DNA from: an uncultured Methanobrevibacter sp.
GTDB taxonomy: Archaea; Methanobacteriota; Methanobacteria; Methanobacteriales; Methanobacteriaceae
NCBI RefSeq assembly: GCF_902784195.1
Contig: NZ_CACZTX010000002.1
Coordinates: forward strand, 62,001-126,000
DNA: 64,000 bases
Direction of reading: 5' to 3'
The number at the start of each line of letters is the position of its first letter. Position 1 is the stretch's first letter. Shown piece by piece: positions 61,274-64,000 of the stretch. The notes beneath the pieces were generated by a model. It did not search any database. It saw only the letters and a program-made list of their open reading frames with translations, and was not told where the DNA came from. A program made the position numbers and the translations under genes.

Positions 61274-63024
61274 TTAATGAAGGAAATATTATTAAAATTG
61301 CAGGTCCTGTTATCGTCGCAGATGGGATGAGAGGAACTCAAATGTATGAAGTGGTAAGAGTAGGTGAAGCTAAGCTTATCGGTGAGATTATTGAGCTAGA
61401 AGGTGACACCGCTACCATTCAAGTTTACGAAGAAACTGCTGGGGTAAAACCTGGTGAGAAAGTGGAAAGTACTGGAGGTCCATTGTCTGTAGAACTTGGA
61501 CCTGGTGTAATGGGTTCCATTTTTGATGGAATTCAAAGACCTTTAGAAGTTATTAAAGGTATTTCTGGTGATTACATCGCTAGAGGTATTGATGTAGATT
61601 CTATTGACAAAGAGAAAAAATGGACTTTCGAACCTGTTGCTAAAGTAGGGGACAAAGTTGTTGGTGGAGACGTACTTGGTCAAGTACAAGAAACATCTGC
61701 TGTTTTACAAAAAATTATGGTTCCACCAATGATTGAAGGTACCATTAAGTCTATTGCTGCAAAAGCAGAATACACAGTACTTGAAACTATTGCTGAAATT
61801 GAGACTGATGAAGGAATTAAAGAAGTTCAAATGCTTCAAAAATGGCCTGTACGTAAAGGTCGTCCATACAAAGAAAAATTGGACCCAGATATTCCACTTA
61901 TTACTGGTCAAAGAGCACAAGACACTTTCTTCTGTTTAGCTAAAGGAGGTGCAGCAGCTATTCCTGGTCCTTTCGGTTCAGGTAAAACTGTTACACAACA
62001 ACAATTAGCTAAATGGGCAGACGCAGATATTGTGGTATATATTGGATGTGGAGAACGTGGAAACGAAATGACTGAAGTACTTACCGAGTTCCCATTCCTT
62101 ACTGACCCAAAAACTGGAAACCCAATTATGGATAGGACTGTTCTTATTGCAAACACTTCCAATATGCCCGTAGCAGCTCGTGAAGCATGTGTATACACTG
62201 GTATTACTATTGCAGAATACTTCCGTGACCAAGGTTACGACGTAGCGCTCATGGCAGACTCAACTTCAAGATGGGCAGAAGCTATGAGAGAAATTTCAGG
62301 AAGATTAGAAGAGATGCCTGGGGAAGAAGGTTACCCAGCATACTTAGCATCCAGACTTGCACAGTTCTACGAAAGAGCTGGAAGAGTAATCACTCTTGGT
62401 CAAGATCCTAAAGAATCTTCCGTAACTGTAGTAGGTGCAGTATCACCTCCGGGTGGGGACTTATCCGAACCTGTTACTCAAAACACCTTACGTATTTGTA
62501 AAGTATTTTGGGCATTGGATGCATCTCTTGCAGATAAACGTCACTTCCCTTCCATCAACTGGTTACAAAGTTATTCATTATACGTAGAAAGTATTACCAA
62601 CTGGTGGCAAGAAAACGCTTCAGAAGAATGGAGAGCAAACAGGGATCAAGCTATGGTTCTCTTACAAAAAGAATCAGAACTTGAAGAAATTGTACAATTA
62701 GTAGGTCCTGATGCATTACCTGATTCTGAACAAGTTGTATTGGAAACTACCCGTATGTTAAGAGAAGACTTCTTGCAACAAAACGCATACGACGATGTAG
62801 ACACTTACTGTTCTCCAGCTAAACAAGCAGGTATGTTAGCAACTATTCTTAAATTCCACGAAGCAGCTAGTGCAGCTGTAGAACGTGGTGCAGATGTAAA
62901 AGAAATTGCAGCTTTAACTGTTAAAGAGGACATTGCTAGAATGAAATACGTCCCAGAAGATGAATTTGAAGCAAGAGTAAAAGAAATTCAAGAAAAAGTT
63001 GTAACACAATGTGCTGAGGTATAA
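61270..63024 (+). CDS. ahaA: A1AO ATP synthase catalytic subunit A
   Basis: The 584-residue catalytic subunit has the archaeal P-loop [12 protein letters not shown] near 230, the catalytic Glu in [14 protein letters not shown], and [20 protein letters not shown]. It hydrolyses or synthesises ATP at the A/B interface. Confidence 0.97.
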   Translation: MINEGNIIKIAGPVIVADGMRGTQMYEVVRVGEAKLIGEIIELEGDTATIQVYEETAGVKPGEKVESTGGPLSVELGPGVMGSIFDGIQRPLEVIKGISGDYIARGIDVDSIDKEKKWTFEPVAKVGDKVVGGDVLGQVQETSAVLQKIMVPPMIEGTIKSIAAKAEYTVLETIAEIETDEGIKEVQMLQKWPVRKGRPYKEKLDPDIPLITGQRAQDTFFCLAKGGAAAIPGPFGSGKTVTQQQLAKWADADIVVYIGCGERGNEMTEVLTEFPFLTDPKTGNPIMDRTVLIANTSNMPVAAREACVYTGITIAEYFRDQGYDVALMADSTSRWAEAMREISGRLEEMPGEEGYPAYLASRLAQFYERAGRVITLGQDPKESSVTVVGAVSPPGGDLSEPVTQNTLRICKVFWALDASLADKRHFPSINWLQSYSLYVESITNWWQENASEEWRANRDQAMVLLQKESELEEIVQLVGPDALPDSEQVVLETTRMLREDFLQQNAYDDVDTYCSPAKQAGMLATILKFHEAASAAVERGADVKEIAALTVKEDIARMKYVPEDEFEARVKEIQEKVVTQCAEV

Positions 63025-63026
63025 AA

Positions 63027-64000
63027 ATGAATGCTGATATTAAAACAAGAGAATATACAACAGTTTCTGAAGTTTCTGGTCCTTTGATGGTAGTAGAAGG
63101 TGTTGAAGGTGTAGCTTATAACGAAATCGTAGAAATCGAAGCTCCTACCGGTGAACACAGAAGAGGACAAGTATTAGAAGTAAAAGACGATGTTGCTGTT
63201 GTTCAAGTATTCGAAGGTACTACTGACTTAAACACCTTAAACACTAAAGTAAGATTTACTGGTGAAACTGCTAAAATCGGTGTTTCTAAAGATATGATGG
63301 GTCGTATCTTCGACGGTACTGGAAAACCTATTGACGGTGGTCCAGAAATCATCCCAGAAAAAGAATTAGATATTAACGGTAACCCAATGAACCCTGCATC
63401 AAGAGAATTCCCTGCAGAGTTTATCCAAACCGGTATTTCCACTATTGATGGAATGAACACCCTCGTAAGAGGACAAAAATTACCTATCTTTTCAGGATCT
63501 GGTTTACCACACAACGATTTAGCTGCTCAAATTGCAAGACAAGCTAAAGTAGTAGGTTCCGACGACGACTTCGCAGTAATTTTCGCTGCTATGGGTATTA
63601 CTCACGAAGAAGCAAACTTCTTTATGAGAGATTTCGAAAGAACTGGAGCATTAGAAAAAGTAACTGTATTCATGAACTTAGCAGACGACCCTGCTATTGA
63701 AAGGATTCTTACTCCTAAAATGGCATTAACCACTGCTGAATACATGGCATTCGAACTTGGTATGCACGTATTGGTTATTCTTACTGACTTATCCAACTAC
63801 TGTGAAGCATTAAGGGAAATTTCCGCAGCTAGGGACGAAGTACCTGGTCGTAGAGGTTACCCTGGTTACATGTACACTGACTTAGCTGGTATTTACGAAC
63901 GTGCAGGACGTATTGCAGGTAAAGAAGGTTCTATTACTCAGATGCCTATCTTAGTTATGCCTCAAGACGATATTACTCACCCAATTCCTGACTTAACCGG
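63027..64000 (+). CDS. ahaB: A1AO ATP synthase regulatory subunit B, 3' part outside window
   Basis: The frame from the ATG at 63027 stays open to the edge (324 codons visible). It has the B-subunit features [40 protein letters not shown] (in place of a P-loop), [13 protein letters not shown] and [15 protein letters not shown]. The SD GAGGT lies just before it. It pairs with A in the hexamer but does not hydrolyse ATP. Confidence 0.96.
   Translation, partial: MNADIKTREYTTVSEVSGPLMVVEGVEGVAYNEIVEIEAPTGEHRRGQVLEVKDDVAVVQVFEGTTDLNTLNTKVRFTGETAKIGVSKDMMGRIFDGTGKPIDGGPEIIPEKELDINGNPMNPASREFPAEFIQTGISTIDGMNTLVRGQKLPIFSGSGLPHNDLAAQIARQAKVVGSDDDFAVIFAAMGITHEEANFFMRDFERTGALEKVTVFMNLADDPAIERILTPKMALTTAEYMAFELGMHVLVILTDLSNYCEALREISAARDEVPGRRGYPGYMYTDLAGIYERAGRIAGKEGSITQMPILVMPQDDITHPIPDLT

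Overview
The window comes from a low-GC methanogenic archaeon of the order Methanobacteriales, most likely a gut or rumen Methanobrevibacter. The evidence is the A1AO ATP synthase operon, the McrA thioamidation pair (YcaO/TfuA), the TfrB-type fumarate reductase subunit, FdhD, TiaS and archaeal Thg1, and a large secreted protein with pseudomurein-binding repeats. Translation signals are mostly strong GGTGA-type Shine-Dalgarno (SD) sites, with T-rich gene ends and AT-rich spacers. No rRNA, tRNA, CRISPR array or insertion sequence was found.

Layout. 1-6.6 kb: cut-off Fe-S protein, TrmJ-like methyltransferase, TfrB, indolepyruvate oxidoreductase (iorAB), zinc-ribbon protein. 6.9-8.3 kb: 2TM protein and a bacterial-type LytTR/DUF3021 pair. 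8.7-12.6 kb: a nitrogenase-like operon (D-, K- and H-like, minus strand) under perfect 16-bp palindromes. 13.3-19.5 kb: amidohydrolase, Usp, CAT-like protein, and a ~1040-residue wall-associated protein with a transglutaminase/C71-like domain. 20-35.6 kb: CBS protein, LarE, TfuA/YcaO, M24 peptidase, VapBC, TadC plus class III pilin, aldehyde dehydrogenase, tRNA-binding protein, PRC-barrel protein, NadX, Thg1, JAMM protein. 35.8-45 kb: SerA, YbjQ-like, TetR plus radical SAM, FdhD, TIR-like protein, HTH regulator, TiaS. 45.3-54.7 kb: three DUF3100 membrane paralogues followed by MmgE/PrpD, a TIM-barrel protein, fumarase alpha and a short citrate-synthase-type enzyme. 56-64 kb: A1AO ATP synthase genes in the order H, I, K, E, C, F, A, B, the last one cut by the window edge.

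Most notable observations. (1) Two related loci, 21234-21583 and 27561-27890, each encode a 24-residue hydrophobic peptide between conserved RNA-like elements. They fall below usual gene-calling limits and resemble type I toxin or small-membrane-peptide loci. (2) The nitrogenase-like operon keeps P-cluster cysteines and both cofactor-ligand positions, so it is neither CfbCD nor ordinary Nif. (3) The palindrome TATAACAATTGTTATA occurs three times near that operon, and one-mismatch copies precede fdhD, a TIR-like gene and the YcaO/M24 divergent region, which suggests a regulon. (4) Several genes, including all three DUF3100 paralogues and the large surface protein, seem to start at ATT exactly where ATG should follow the SD. 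(5) The DUF3100-PrpD-fumarase-citrate-synthase-like cluster looks like an undescribed carboxylic-acid module.

Functions and family names come from reading translated sequence and motifs. No database search or structure prediction was run.
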